Origin: Procambarus clarkii
Lineage: Eukaryota > Arthropoda > Malacostraca > Decapoda > Cambaridae
Direction: 5' to 3'
Length of the DNA stretch: 64,000 bases
NCBI RefSeq assembly: GCF_040958095.1
Contig: NC_091152.1
Coordinates: 14,338,060 to 14,402,059 of the forward strand
The notes beneath the pieces were generated by a model. The model did not search any database and was not told where the DNA came from. It saw only the letters and a program-made list of their open reading frames with translations. The position numbers and the translations under genes were made by a program. Of the stretch, positions 9,546 through 21,059 are shown piece after piece; the stretch's first letter is position 1, and each line of letters begins with the position of its first letter.

Positions 9546-10180
9546 GTGAAGGGACAACTGGATCAGTGTATAATGATTATGGTGGGGATGATTGGATGAT
9601 TAGGGTGTGGACCTCCATATTATACTAGCACCCTGTGCAGGTAGGAGCACAGAGCACCCCAATCAATTAAACTATTACGATGTTCAATTCGCACAAGAAC
9701 CTCAGAATCAGCAGTTGGATCGGAGGGGGGGGGGGGGGGAAGGGGGAATCGCGTAAGCCATTTTAGAACAACTTGGCTGGGAATAAAATTCGGAATATTT
9801 CCTTACGTCAACAGTTTTTTCCCCGCCAGGACAGAGCTGGTGGGGACGTCCTGACGCTCACCGGGATTATCTGTCTCGTTTATGGCCGCTAGGATGGTTC
9901 ATAATGCTTGCTCGTTTGGCGGGTGAGGAGGGGAAAGAAGGGCTAGGGAGGGGAGGGACAGGAATAGAGGGGGAGAGGGAAAGGAATAGAATGAGCGGAG
10001 AGGGAGAACAGGGTATGGGGAGGAAAACAAAAGGAAGTGGGGGAAAATATGGGCGTGGAGGTCGGTAAAAGAGGGGATGAAAACGAGGATATGGGGTGGA
10101 GATGAGGGTATGGGTAAGGAAAGGGGAAAACGAGGGGGGGGGGGAGGGGAGGGAAACGATGTAACAAGAGAGCAGTACAC
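9546..10180. other. Unassigned; G-run and purine-rich tract
   Basis: A run of G lies at about 9723-9739, and 9905-10160 is GGGAGAGGAAA-type low complexity. Nothing else is recognised. Confidence 0.6.
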
Positions 10181-10904
10181 AGAACAGTGAAACGTCTGGC
10201 TCTGGTAATCACTGGACGTGGACAAGAATCACGCACCCTATACAGTACGAGCCAATGGCCAGGCCAGGTCAGGTCAGGCCAGGCCAAATGTGGCGGAGAT
10301 CACAATGCTGTGAGTTATGTTGTGGCCTTGCTAATCATCAGGGATTATTACTTCTACATCAAAGGATGCCAGGGATCTCTCAGGCCCTTCACAGATGTGT
10401 ACAACATCAAGTTTAAACTGAAGATAGGCGAAGAGTAAGGACTTGTGCAGGTGGGAAGGTGTGCAGGTGGCAAGGCGTCAAGGCCATTGGTCAAGTCCTT
10501 GACCAATATTTAGTACTGTACTTGACATCAATGGAACCACGGGGTTGCCAAAGGAACCACTCTTCCTCCTGGCTCTTAGGCCACGTGGGGGCCATGGCCG
10601 GCCCTGAATGTCTCTACTGTGACGAAGTGTCAGGCCTCGGAGATCACGTAGCCGGAGCTGCGTCAGCTGCGCCTCCAGCGACACACGACCTCTGAAAACT
10701 TGCCTCCTTCGTCCTCATTAAACCGACATCCCAACGTTGCTCCGAATACATAATCTTTCTCCCTCTTTAAATATTCCGAAGTCTTTATTTAATCCTTGAT
10801 TTCACTCTTACAAGTGTTTGGTTAACTCGAATTTGATGAGTTCCGTGTGATTTTTCTCTCGATCATTTGTAATTTAACATGACGGAAGTTTTTCAGGACA
10901 CTGG
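10181..10904. other. Unassigned
   Basis: The GGCCAGGTCAGGTCAGGCCA cluster at 10258-10287 is a short degenerate repeat. A 78-codon plus frame at 10459-10695 has no similarity I recognise. Confidence 0.4.
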
Positions 10905-11010
10905 TCCTGCGGAGCAGTCGTCTACGTGTTCGACTCACAATCTAGGATTCCGGGTTCGATCCCCCAGGCGGAACAGATATGGTTGGGCGTGTTTCCCCCA
11001 AGGTTGCGCC
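10905..11010 (+). mobile_element. tRNA-derived SINE F, partial
   Basis: CGGAGCAGTCGTCTACGTGT resembles an A-box, and CCGGGTTCGATCCCCCAGG is a B-box with an acceptor-like continuation, then CAGATATGGTTGGGCG. The A-box region lacks tRNA invariants, so it is not called a functional tRNA. Confidence 0.55.
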
Positions 11011-11402
11011 AGCAGTACGCTGTACCTTCGCTGACACTGATACAAGCTTAAGTGCAGGCTTCCTGTCCCCGACAGCGGCTACCACCAGGGCTTTGGAGTG
11101 AATATAGCTTTCATATATTGTGTCCTGACTCATTATGGCAATCTACACGTACTGAAAGTTCCTATGAAACGTTTAATTACTTTCCAATTGGTACGATAAA
11201 TGTGGCTGCTTGTTCACTCAACTGGACATTCTTTGTTAATCTACAGTTCTTACAGTGCTTAGAACATCCTTGGAGGTTATTGACTTGTCTGTCTCAACCT
11301 TTGCTTCAGCCTCGGTAGCTGTTATTAAACTTTTTCCTTAGTTCATGTTTTTGTTTGTTAATTGGGTTTTTTTCAATTATCTTTTGTCTAGACCTCGACT
11401 TG
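11011..11402. other. Unassigned
   Basis: AT-rich sequence with no recognised gene, repeat or RNA. Confidence 0.4.
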
Positions 11403-11636
11403 CAATGTCCACTAGTGTTCCCTCTCTCCCCCACCTCTAGTGCCCTATTCCCCCCTCCTCTAGTGCTCCATCTCCTCCCCACCTCTAGTGCTCCATCTCC
11501 CCCCCCCCACCTCTAGTGCTCCATCTCCCCCCCCCCACCCACTTCTAGTGTTCCATCTCTCCCCCCCACCTCTAGTGCTCCATCTCCCCCACCTCTAGTG
11601 CCCCATCTCCCCCCCCCTCCTCTAGTGCTTCATCTC
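11403..11636 (+). repeat. Degenerate minisatellite, CTCTAGTGCTCCATCT units
   Basis: About nine copies of CTCTAGTGCYCCATCTCCCC are separated by C-runs of variable length (about 20-33 bp per unit). The length variation is all in the C-run. Confidence 0.9.
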
Positions 11637-12062
11637 TCAACTTTCTTGATTGGATCGCATGTCTAATTTCTCTTGATTCTCTTAATTGCCTTTATATCAC
11701 GAAGGGGTAGAGAACAGATAGCTTCTCTTCCTTCCTAGGAATAAAGAAAAACCTGAGAGAGGGGGTCGAACCCTCACTGTTTTAGCAAAATTCCGCTCAC
11801 GGCAGGAAACTAACAGGACTCTTTATATTGGAGAGAACTGGGCTGTGAAATTCACTAGGATCATTGGGTTCGCTCCTAAGGGAACTTCCAGGGATATAAA
11901 ACTCAGATTCTCAAAACTCACAATGTGGATTACTGGAGAAAAATCAGGAACATTTATGAAAGTCCAAATTCAACTCCAATTTTCTGATCTCCCGCCCCCG
12001 CCCGTCCCTCTGGTAGGAAGCCCAACAAGGGAATGTATATATTGTGGGTCACGACAGAGAGG
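11637..12062. other. Unassigned
   Basis: A 73-codon plus frame (11845-12066) has no recognised similarity. Confidence 0.4.
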
Positions 12063-12074
12063 TTAAGCAGGTAA

Positions 12075-12252
12075 TTTGACCAGCCCACACACTAGAAGGT
12101 GAAGGGACGACGACGTTTCGATCCGACCTGGACCATTCTCAAGTCGATTGTGAGAATGGTCCAAGACAGACCAAAATGTCGTCGTCTCTTTACCTTCTGG
12201 TGTGTGGTCTGGTCAAACTACTTCAGCCACGTTATTGTGACTCATCGCCTGC
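12075..12252. mobile_element. Palindromic GAAACG element, copy 1, with TSD
   Basis: The arms run from TGACCAGCCCACACACTAGAAG to the mirrored TTCTGGTGTGTGGTCTGGTCA. Each arm contains a GACGACG-type block and a TTTCG/CGAAA-like core around a GGTCC/GGACC-like stem. The element is flanked by perfect 12-bp direct repeats TTAAGCAGGTAA (12063-12074 and 12253-12264). The right end carries CAGCCACGTTATTGTGACTC, shared with copies at 40329 and 49971. Confidence 0.85.
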
Positions 12253-12312
12253 TTAAGCAGGTAACTATTGAGAAGCCTGAATGGCATCACGGGAATGATT
12301 GAGGACACTAAC

Positions 12313-12371
12313 CACGGGCCGCGGGGACACTAAACCGCCCCGAAATCATCTCAAGATAACCTCAAGATATA
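12313..12371 (+). mobile_element. SINE B 3' fragment
   Basis: ACGGGCCGCGGGGACACTAA followed by GAAATCATCTCAAGATAACC, the SINE B terminus. Confidence 0.75.
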
Positions 12372-12604
12372 TTACAGGAGTTCTCAAACTGACTTACCTC
12401 AACCCATCATGGACGGACACCCAAAAGACGGTGGTCATAACACAAGGTGTTCAGCCATCAACAGATTCTTTCCGATTGTACTTTCCTCAAAGTAAGTGCA
12501 CTCGGAGTGTACTTACTTTCCTTTAAGTACAATCCACTAGACATCCGACAAGTATGAAAACAAACTTTCACGACAAAATGCTACTCGATCAAGTGTCAGT
12601 ACAC

Positions 12605-12665
12605 TGGAGTGGCTTCTGGGAGTTCTACTCCTCAGGTCCGGCCTGGGACCAGACTTGACTTGTAA
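12605..12665 (-). mobile_element. LINE 3' fragment (LFNILPA family)
   Basis: CTTCTGGGAGTTCTACTCCT and CCAGACTTGACTTGTAATAA match the 3' part of the minus-strand LINE remnant at 44570-44936. Confidence 0.5.
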
Positions 12666-13186
12666 TAACTCACCCAATCTTTTTCTTCACAGCCACCACT
12701 CCTCCCCCCTCCCTTTCCCCCCCAGTCGGTACAGCTTGTGCCCGAGGAGTCCAGAGACACGGGTTCGATCCCATCGTACGAGATCAATATTTTATCCCTG
12801 GACAAATAACACAGTCGCTCCCGTGTCTACCTCTTATAGCTAAACCAATTAGCACCATCATTTTATCTAGTAATCCTCATCAATAACAGCTTTCTTTTGT
12901 TTAATCGTGTTGCAAACAATTGCTTTATGCAATTTCTTAACTATATTCAACCACTTCAACAACACACAACGTTAGGAGTTTTTCCTTTTTTATTTTTATT
13001 TATCTTCAGGACACAATCCTTGCATCATACTGAATTATAGACGAGAGAAAGATCTGGTCAACTAGAGAAAGTAACGAGTTTTCCTTTGTTAACCAGATCT
13101 CTCTCCCTCACCGCAAGACTACGTCGCTCACTTTACGATCCCGCTCTGTTCACACAAGCACCTTCACACCTAACCCTCCCCCCCCT
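12666..13186. other. Unassigned, with an isolated B-box-like site
   Basis: ACGGGTTCGATCCCATCGT near 12760 looks like a tRNA-derived SINE relic, but the body cannot be matched to the other families here. The rest is AT-rich. Confidence 0.4.
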
Positions 13187-13243
13187 GGTCGAGGACCGGG
13201 CCGCGGGGACGCTAAACCCCGAAATCATCTCAAGATAACCCCC
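13187..13243 (+). mobile_element. SINE B 3' fragment
   Basis: CTGGTCGAGGACCGGGCCGC followed by GAAATCATCTCAAGATAACC. Confidence 0.75.
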
Positions 13244-13890
13244 TCTCGTTGGGAACCCGACCTCTTTCGTTGGCAAGTTTGACCGTTCACGTTAGCGAGT
13301 GCACCTTTGTACAATACAAGCAGATCCTTGATGTCGGCCCCGCGGCTATAGCGCCTTTGATGCTGGTCAAGCAGACTATCTTATCTAGCAACATATCTTG
13401 TTAACCCAGAAGCTCTCGCGTTGACCAGGCGATATCACGTCGTTTCAGAGTGTACTAAGATCCAATAGTTGGCCTTTAATTAGTGGCTTCCTGTTAATAC
13501 GACATTTTAATGCCCCCAACAGTAGTCAGGTCCAGTCATTAACAGAGGGAGGAAGGGGGGGATGGGTGGAAGGGGGAGGGAGAGTATACGGAATAGAGAC
13601 GGAAGATCGGAAAGGGAGACAGATAGCGAGTTCAATAGGAGAGCATTTGTATTAGGGAAAGGGCATAGCAATGTGGGATGGGACTTAGAACTAAGGAGGG
13701 AGGGGGTAGAGCGCCGAGTGAGGGGGGAAAAGGGTAGAGCCAGTACCTAACGAGCAAGAGGTGGTCCCAACTGGAACAAATATCTCTAATTATTAACGAG
13801 GCCTCGCTGGCCAGAATATTTTCCCCGCCTTTGTTTTGCTCTCTCGGGACGGTAAAGGGCTTCGCTTTTTAGCGAGCGCTGTGGAGCAGG
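13244..13890. other. Unassigned; purine-rich at 13540-13745
   Basis: There is a GGAGGGAGA-type block in the second half. No protein is recognised. Confidence 0.5.
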
Positions 13891-13894
13891 CCCG

Positions 13895-14215
13895 TCGTTG
13901 TGGAGATTTTAAGCTATACATCAGCGGCAGGTTTAAAGATTTTTACACTAGCCACATGCACGCACGCGCGCGCTCACACGCACACACACAAGAACGTAGA
14001 AAGAACTTTTTTAGTGTCAGAGTGGTAGACAAATGGAATGCATTAGGCAGTGATTTGGTGGAGGCTGACTCCATACACAGTTTCAAGTGTAGATATGATA
14101 GAGCCCAATAGGCTCAGGAATCTGTCCACCTGTTGATTGACGGTTGAGAGGCGGGATCAAAGAGCCAGAGCTCAACCCCCGCAAGCACAAATAGGTGAGT
14201 GTACACGCGCGGTCT
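13895..14215 (+). pseudogene. LINE RT C-terminus plus 3' UTR (FFSVRVV family)
   Basis: A plus frame ends RKNFFSVRVVDKWNALGSDL, then VEADSIHSFKCRYDRAQ and a stop at about 14110. This is the C-terminal signature of CR1/Jockey-type non-LTR RTs (FFSvRVv..WNaLp.dVV.A.Si..FK). The 3' UTR (GATTGACGGTTGAGAGGCGG, CAACCCCCGCAAGCAC) follows. A CGCACACACACAC microsatellite has expanded inside the coding region near 13966-13990. All sequence upstream of about residue 25 is lost. Confidence 0.75.
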
Positions 14216-14329
14216 TAGAGTATGCAGCCCCATCATGCAGCCCCCACCCAAAACACATTAGGAAACTGGAAAAGGTTAAAAAATTGCCACGTGGCTAGTC
14301 CCAGAGTTGTACGGGATGGGATAGGAAGA

Positions 14330-14715
14330 GCGACTGAAGGAACTGAACCTGACGACGTTAGAAAAAAAGGAGGGAGCGGAGAGATATGATAGCAGCATAC
14401 ACAATACTTAGGGGGATTGACGGAGAGGAAATAGATGAAATATTCACACGGAATACCAACTGAACAAGGGGAACATGGATGGAAGCTGGAAACTCAGACG
14501 AGTCATAAAGATGTTAGAAAGATTTCTTTAGCCTGAGAGTAGCTGGGAAATGGACTGAACTAAAGGAACACATTGTGGAAGCAAACATTATTCATAGTAT
14601 TAAAAGTAGGTATGATAGAGGAGGAGGAGAGGAGTCAATGTTTTAAACAACCAAAGGTGGGATCCAAGAGCCAACGCTCGATCCTACAGGCACAAATAGG
14701 TGAGTGTACACATAC
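14330..14715 (+). pseudogene. Older diverged copy of the FFSVRVV LINE
   Basis: Noncontiguous frames recall the RT C-terminus: RYDSSIHNT-like at 14380, RKISLA*E*LGN.WTELKEHI at 14515-14570, SRYDR at 14605, then the UTR words CAAGAGCCAACGCTCGATCC and CACAAATAGGTGAGTGTACA. It lies tandem to the younger copy just upstream and has many disablements. Confidence 0.55.
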
Positions 14716-14968
14716 ATCAGCAGACTCATTCCTCTCAGTGTTTGCTGTTGAAGCTACAACATCAATCAACCATTTTTTTGTTACTCTGTAGCACAAGAGT
14801 ACAGCACAGACTGGTGTGAACACTGTATCACGTACACTTATCAAAGATACAGCTTGCCGTGAAGGGGAAAATACATGATAGAAAACTTTTATTGTTTCAA
14901 TGTATTAATTTAACAATCAAATTTGATTACACCTTATCTGTAAATACAATTATCCAAAATGGTAAAAA

Positions 14969-15633
14969 AGTGGGTGGATTAGGCAACAGGTGGGAGGATT
15001 AGGCAACAGGTGGGAGGATTAGGCAACAGGTGGGTGGATTAGGCAACAGGTGGGAGGATTAGGCAACAGGTGGGTGGATTAGGCAACAGGTGGGTGGATT
15101 AGGCAACAGGTGGGTGGATTAGGCAACAGGTGGGAGGATTAGGCAACAGGTGGGTGGATTAGGCAACAGGTGGGAGCATTAGGCAACAGGTGGGGGGATT
15201 AGGCAACAGGTGGGGGGATTAGGCAACAGGTGGGGGGATTAGGCAACAGGTGGGGGGATTAGGCAACAGGTGGGAGGATTAGGCAACAGGTGGGAGGATT
15301 AGGCAACAGGTGGGAGGATTAGGCAACAGGTGGGAGCATTAGGCAACAGGTGGGAACATTAGGCAACAGGTGGAAGGATTAGGCAACAGGTGGAAGGATT
15401 AGGCAACAGGTGGAAGGATTAGGCAACAGGTGGAAGGATTAGGCAACAGGTGGAAGGATTAGGCAACAGGTGGAAGGATTAGGCAACAGGTGGGGGGATT
15501 AGGCAACAGGTGGGGGGATTAGGCAACAGGTGGAGGATTAGACAACAGGTGGGGGGATTAGGCAACAGGTGGGGGATTAGACAACAGGTGGGGGGATTAG
15601 GCAACAGGTGGGGGGATTAGACAACAGGTGGAA
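14969..15633 (+). repeat. 20-bp minisatellite, about 33 copies
   Basis: The unit is ATTAGGCAACAGGTGGGTGG. The first part (to about 15530) keeps an exact 20-bp period. Variation is concentrated in the four bases after AGGTGG (gtgg, gagg, gggg, aagg, agc). Variants are grouped in runs, which implies local unit-by-unit duplication. The last units also vary in length. Confidence 0.97.
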
Positions 15634-15891
15634 GGATGTGTGACAGTAAGTGGAGAGAGAATGGATTAAAGTAAGGGGGTTGACCTTGAGCAGGGTGATA
15701 AAGAAGGGGGAAAGCAACGGTAATCATCAGAGATGAACAACAGAGGTGAACAACAGGAACGAGCAAGACTAAACGAGGCAAGCAACAGAACCTTGCAACA
15801 GGAGAGAACAGCTGGATGATTCACCCCTATTCTCTCTGGGTCTTCTCACAAGCAAGACGCTTGTGAGAAGACGTGGATAACCAAGACGTGG

Positions 15892-16036
15892 TTATCTTGA
15901 GGTTATCTTGGTTATCTTGAGATGATTTCGGGGCTTTAGTGTCCCCGCGGCCCGGTCCTCGACCAGGCCTCCACCCCCCAGGAAGCAGCCCGCGACAGTT
16001 GACTAACTCCCAGGTACCTATTTACTGCTAGGTACT
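15892..16036 (-). mobile_element. SINE B, reverse, head missing
   Basis: GATGATTTCGGGGCTTTAGT, GGCCCGGTCCTCGACCAGG and CAGGTACCTATTTACTGC are the reverse complement of the SINE B body. The terminal GGTTATCTTGA is itself repeated three times at 15891-15924. Confidence 0.85.
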
Positions 16037-16109
16037 CCCTCTTCACACGCTGAAAGCACTCAGTAAGTCACTACTCCTGTGGCTCTGGACGAGGATATAT
16101 TACTGCACT

Positions 16110-16345
16110 TGCAGAAGTAGATTCACTTACGACACCTGTACATCTTTCCTCAATCATGACGACTTTGTTCACATTTACAAAAAAAAAAAAAAAGTTTACA
16201 GGCTTCGAACCTTCACAACACAAGGTCGTTATTGACCTGAAAAGCTCTTGCTACTTGAAACCACATGAATTGTTAAATGTATACAAAGCCGTCAGGATAA
16301 AAATGTACAAGTTTCGTATGAAACCCGAATCCTGGGATTTCAAGA
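16110..16345. mobile_element. Degraded GGGGCCAGATTC-family foldback MITE
   Basis: CACCTGTACATCTTTCCTCA on the left and AAAAATGTACAAGTTTCG on the right are inner-arm remnants, with AAAGCCGTCA at 16286. An A-run (16180-16194) interrupts the left arm. Confidence 0.55.
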
Positions 16346-16516
16346 CTCCTGCAGATATATGTTCCTTTATAAATGGCTGCCTGGGCTTTTGGAAATGGTG
16401 AACGATGTTACGTACTCCTAGCAGAATACGTATATAAATTTAAAATAACTTGTTTTGTTTCCATTATATCATTGCCTGTATATGTACACACATTGTGTTT
16501 TTGTAAATTATCGTGT

Positions 16517-17108
16517 GGTGTGGCAGCGTCAGTGGAGACAGGAGCGCGGTTGCTTTGCACACGTCTATTACCTGTTAAATACGGGAAAGCTGGACCTGTT
16601 CAGTTTGGGAGTTCCAGATGTCACTTTTATTAAGTTTATATAAGTATTTATTTACTGTAATTAAACAGGTGGCATTGTACTTATATATTTTGTAAGTAAC
16701 TATTATCTGTAATTTGCATTCTTGTGTGTTTTGAGAACAAGTGGTTGTTCAATTAGTTTTAAATATTAAAAAGTCCTTAGTTTCCATCCCTCATCTTGGG
16801 ATGAGGTAGACGGGAGGTGAGAATTTGGGTAGCGACAGAGCGAGAGTTCAGTAGCTTCGGGGGACCAGGAAGAGTAACATGTGGGAGATAAGTCTGTTAC
16901 TTCTTGTTGTGCCATATTTTATTATACTATATTAGGAGAAGGACAATACCTTTTGTTTGTTGTATAAGTTAACTTGACCATCTGTGTTTTTTATATTATA
17001 CTGTCTTGAATATATATCTATATAATATTTTGTATCTATTCTTCGGTCCTAAAGGAAGATTTTTATTTATGTGCTCATTACTTATCAAGGGGTTATACTG
17101 GTGACCCG
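16517..17108 (+). mobile_element. Candidate solo LTR with PBS-like site
   Basis: TGTGGTGTGGCAGCGTC could start an LTR and 17099-17108 reads TGGTGACCCG. The latter fits the first nine bases of a tRNA-Trp primer-binding site (family form TGGTGACCCCGACGTG) and then diverges. The interval is AT-rich with a TTATATAAG promoter-like word at 16636. I found no second LTR, gag or pol nearby. This is speculative. Confidence 0.25.
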
Positions 17109-17245
17109 CTCTTGAGAACAGCAGTTTTCTCGTATCCCTAGACGTAATTAAAGCTTGGCTGCTGTAGGGTCACGAGCCGTAACGAACGATAGGTAACAAA
17201 CGAATGGCTTGGAAATGCCGGTAATTAATTCGTCTCCTTGCAACT

Positions 17246-17636
17246 AGTGCTAACAGGTAATTGGCCCTCTCTACAACTAGTGCTAACAGGTAATTGGCCC
17301 TCTCCAACTAGTGCTAACAGGTAATTGGCCCTCTCCAACTAGTGCTAACAGGTAATTGGCCCTCCCTACAACTAGTGCTATCAGGTAATTGGCCCTCTCT
17401 ACAGCTAGTGCTAACAGGTAATTGGCCCTCCCTACAACTAGTGCTAACAGGTAATTGGCCCTCTCCAACTAGTGCTAACAGGTAATTGGCCCTCTCCAAC
17501 TAGTGCTAACAGGTAATTGGCCCTCTCCAACTAGTGCTATCAGGTAATTGGCCCTCTCTACAACTAGTGCTAACAGGTAATTGGCCCTCCCTACAACTAG
17601 TGCTAACAGGTAATTGGCCCTCTCTACAACCAGTGC
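17246..17636 (+). repeat. 30/33-bp minisatellite, about 12 copies
   Basis: The unit is AACTAGTGCTAACAGGTAAT plus TGGCCCTCTC, with an optional extra TAC before AACTAG giving 33 bp. Because both lengths are multiples of three, minus frames stay open across the array. Confidence 0.95.
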
Positions 17637-17886
17637 CAAACTGCTGGTAAAAATATAGCCACAATGGAATCAGTTTCTTCGTCAGCTGCGTATTTTCAAA
17701 ATGTAATGGAGCCATCAAAGGCAGCATTCATTTTAATAATATACATCACAAGAGCTCTCGGGTCGTTTTTATTCATGGTTCAGCCATCAAAGCCCATATA
17801 TATATATTTTTTGACATAGCGTCGGGGGTGTCCATTTAATTTTAATAACGTTGGTAATTTTGATGGTTATAATTTTCTCTGGATTA
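17637..17886. other. Unassigned
   Basis: Flanking sequence with a short (TA) run at 17793-17806. No gene recognised. Confidence 0.4.
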
Positions 17887-18100
17887 GGTGACAGTGTAGG
17901 GGGCAGCAGGTGACAGTGTAGGGACCACCAGGTGACAATGTAGGGACCAGCAGGTGACAATGTCCATCCATCCACCTGCTCATATTTGTATCTATCCATT
18001 TATCTGTCCATGCATCTATCCATCCATTATCCTGTCTATCGATCCATTATACTGTCTATCCATCTATCAGTCTATCCATTTATCTACTGTCTGTCCCTGT
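17887..18100 (+). repeat. 24-bp repeat followed by ATCC/ATCT-rich tract
   Basis: Four copies of GGTGACARTGTAGGGACCAG plus CA (17887-17963) run directly into a degenerate CATCTATCCATC tetranucleotide tract to about 18090. Confidence 0.9.
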
Positions 18101-18763
18101 TTCTGTCTACCTTTGTCTATTTGTGTGTATATCCCCGTCTCTCCCACTCTCGGTCTCTGCCTGTCTCGGTCTGTCTTTTTCCCATATACAAAATGCAAGT
18201 GTCTAATGTGTGGGTGGCCGCCAGTGAGAGGAGTTTAGTGTGTGAAATACACAAAAAATTAGTTACCCTGCTAAAGGACTGGCTTGAGAAACCTTTGACG
18301 CTATTGAAGAATCTGTTTTATAGGGACATATTAACGACAGCAGGAAATTTCTGTTACTTTTCTCGCGTTCAATGGATAATGGTGAATATTTCTGTAAGAA
18401 AATAGTTTTGAAAACATCTAGCTGTGTAGCTAAAAATCAGCAGTGGGGCATTTTCGTATAAATTAAAATTGTCATTATTTTATCACGTCGTTTGGCGATT
18501 TCAATGAGATCTGACCTGGGACGTAAGAGTGTGAACACCATTACCGGCTGCAGGAATGCTGCCTATGGCAGGGTCATAGGAACAATGACCCTGCCACAGG
18601 AACGGAAGTAACCAGAACAACATAAGCTGCCAACATGTCACACACTGTTGAGACATTTAATGCCTTATCAATATCCTCATATGTAATGCCATTTATCCAT
18701 ATGTTACCTAACCACCTCACCGTAAGAGGATATAAAACCCGGCGCTAAGCAAGGTAGAATTTG
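18101..18763. other. Unassigned, with a short perfect hairpin
   Basis: GGCAGGGTCAT / ATGACCCTGCC at about 18569-18597 forms an 11-bp stem. No gene recognised. Confidence 0.4.
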
Positions 18764-19293
<530 letters not shown>

Positions 19294-19634
19294 TGTCGAG
19301 GAATTAAGAGGTATTCAATAAATTAGAAAACATCCACATTTACTTTAATTTACAATTCTCTTTCAAAAAATAGTAGAGAGGAATAAAAAGCAAATGTACC
19401 AACTCGTGAGCAATTAACTTTTCTTTTGAGTAAAAAGAGACGACGGAGGTAGAGAATGTGTAAATTTGCTAAGTGTTGGCACGTAAAAAACACTTACACC
19501 AGGCGAGTCAACACTCGCCTCTTCCAATAACTTTCCAGCTTCGTCATCTTTTTGTAGACTCCTACGACGCCCGCCCACCCTGCGCCGCCCTGGCTTGGGT
19601 TACTGCGCATATACACTTTAAAACAAATCTCGAA

Positions 19635-19636
<2 letters not shown>

Positions 19637-19709
<73 letters not shown>
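19637..19709. repeat. (CA)n microsatellite
   Basis: About 36 uninterrupted CA dinucleotides. Confidence 0.98.
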
Positions 19710-19711
<2 letters not shown>

Positions 19712-20195
19712 AACATTCAAAGAGACGACAGAGGGTAAATGTCTTGGAGAGAGAACGTTCTAGGCTAGTAGAAAACATCACCCATTGCACAGAACTTCAG
19801 TACACAATCCGGAGCTCCGAACGACACACACTTCATTTTGATTTCACTCTCAACGCGGCTGTTTCCCCGGATGGGTAAGATATCCTGCTGACCATTGGTT
19901 AATGGTTTTGCAACAAGCCTTCTGCCTGGTGCAGCCTCTAGATAATTATCTCCCACGCCTTCTTAACCCCTTATATCCCCACCTAAACCCTTAAACCCCT
20001 TATCTCCCCCCTCACCCCCTAAGTCATCATCCCCTCACTGTCCTCTCTCTTCTCCCCCTACATCTCCTCCCCCACTCACCGACCTCTTTCATTCTTTAAA
20101 CCCCATATACTGCCATCCTGCTCTTGTCAACACCACCACAACCCTCTCTTCCCAACCCCACCACCAGCAATCTCTCCTAACCCCCAACTATCTCA
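19710..20195. other. Unassigned; C/T/A-rich lead-in to minisatellite
   Basis: No gene recognised. 19965-20190 grows steadily closer in composition to the CCCAACCCCACAACCACC array that follows. Confidence 0.5.
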
Positions 20196-20890
20196 ACCCC
20201 CCACCTCCCTTCCCAACCCCCCACCTCCCTTCCCAACCCCACAACCACCCACCTCCCTTCCCAACCCCACAACCACCCACCTCCCTTCCCAACCCCACAA
20301 CCACCCACCTTCCTTCCCAACCCCACAACCACCCACCTCCCTTCCCAACCCCACAACCACCCACCTCCCTTCCCAACCCCACAACCACCCACCCACCTTC
20401 CCAACCCCACAACCACCCACCTTCCCAACCCCACAACCACCCACCTTCCTTCCCAACCCCCACAACCACCCACCTTCCTTCCCAACCCCACAACCACCCA
20501 CCCACCTTCCCAACCCCACAACCACCCACCTCCCTTCCCAACCCCACAACCACCCACCTCCCTTCCCAACCCCCACAACCACCCACCCACCTTCCCAACC
20601 CCACAACCACCCACCTCCCTTCCCAACCCCACAACCACCCACCTCCCTTCCCAACCCCACAACCACCCACCTTCCCAACCCCACAACCACCCACCTTCCC
20701 AACCCCACAACCACCCACCTTCCTTCCCAACCCCACAACCACCCACCTTCCTTCCCAACCCCACAACCACCCACCTCCCTTCCCAACCCCACAACCACCC
20801 ACCCACCTTCCCAACCCCACAACCACCCACCTCCCTTCCCAACCCCACAACCACCCACCTTCCTTCCCAACCCCACAACCACCCACCTCC
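20196..20890. repeat. 28-bp minisatellite, about 25 copies
   Basis: The unit is ACCTCCCTTCCCAACCCCAC plus AACCACCC. Shorter variants lack CTCC or CCTT. The minus frame gives VGGCGVGK / WLWGWEGR-like peptides by composition and fuses to the next array as a 519-codon ORF, which I do not regard as a gene. Confidence 0.95.
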
Positions 20891-21059
20891 CATTTCTTGT
20901 ACCATAATTCCCCCGTGTTGTGAGTAAAGTCCCCGGAGCGATGATATATTGCCTTGTTTTTTGCCCGTCTTTGTAAAGTCGTGTTTTTACAATGCTGGGT
21001 TTTGTTTCTGTGGTGGCGGGGAGAGGCAGGAGGAATGTGTGTGTTTGTGCACCTGAAAG

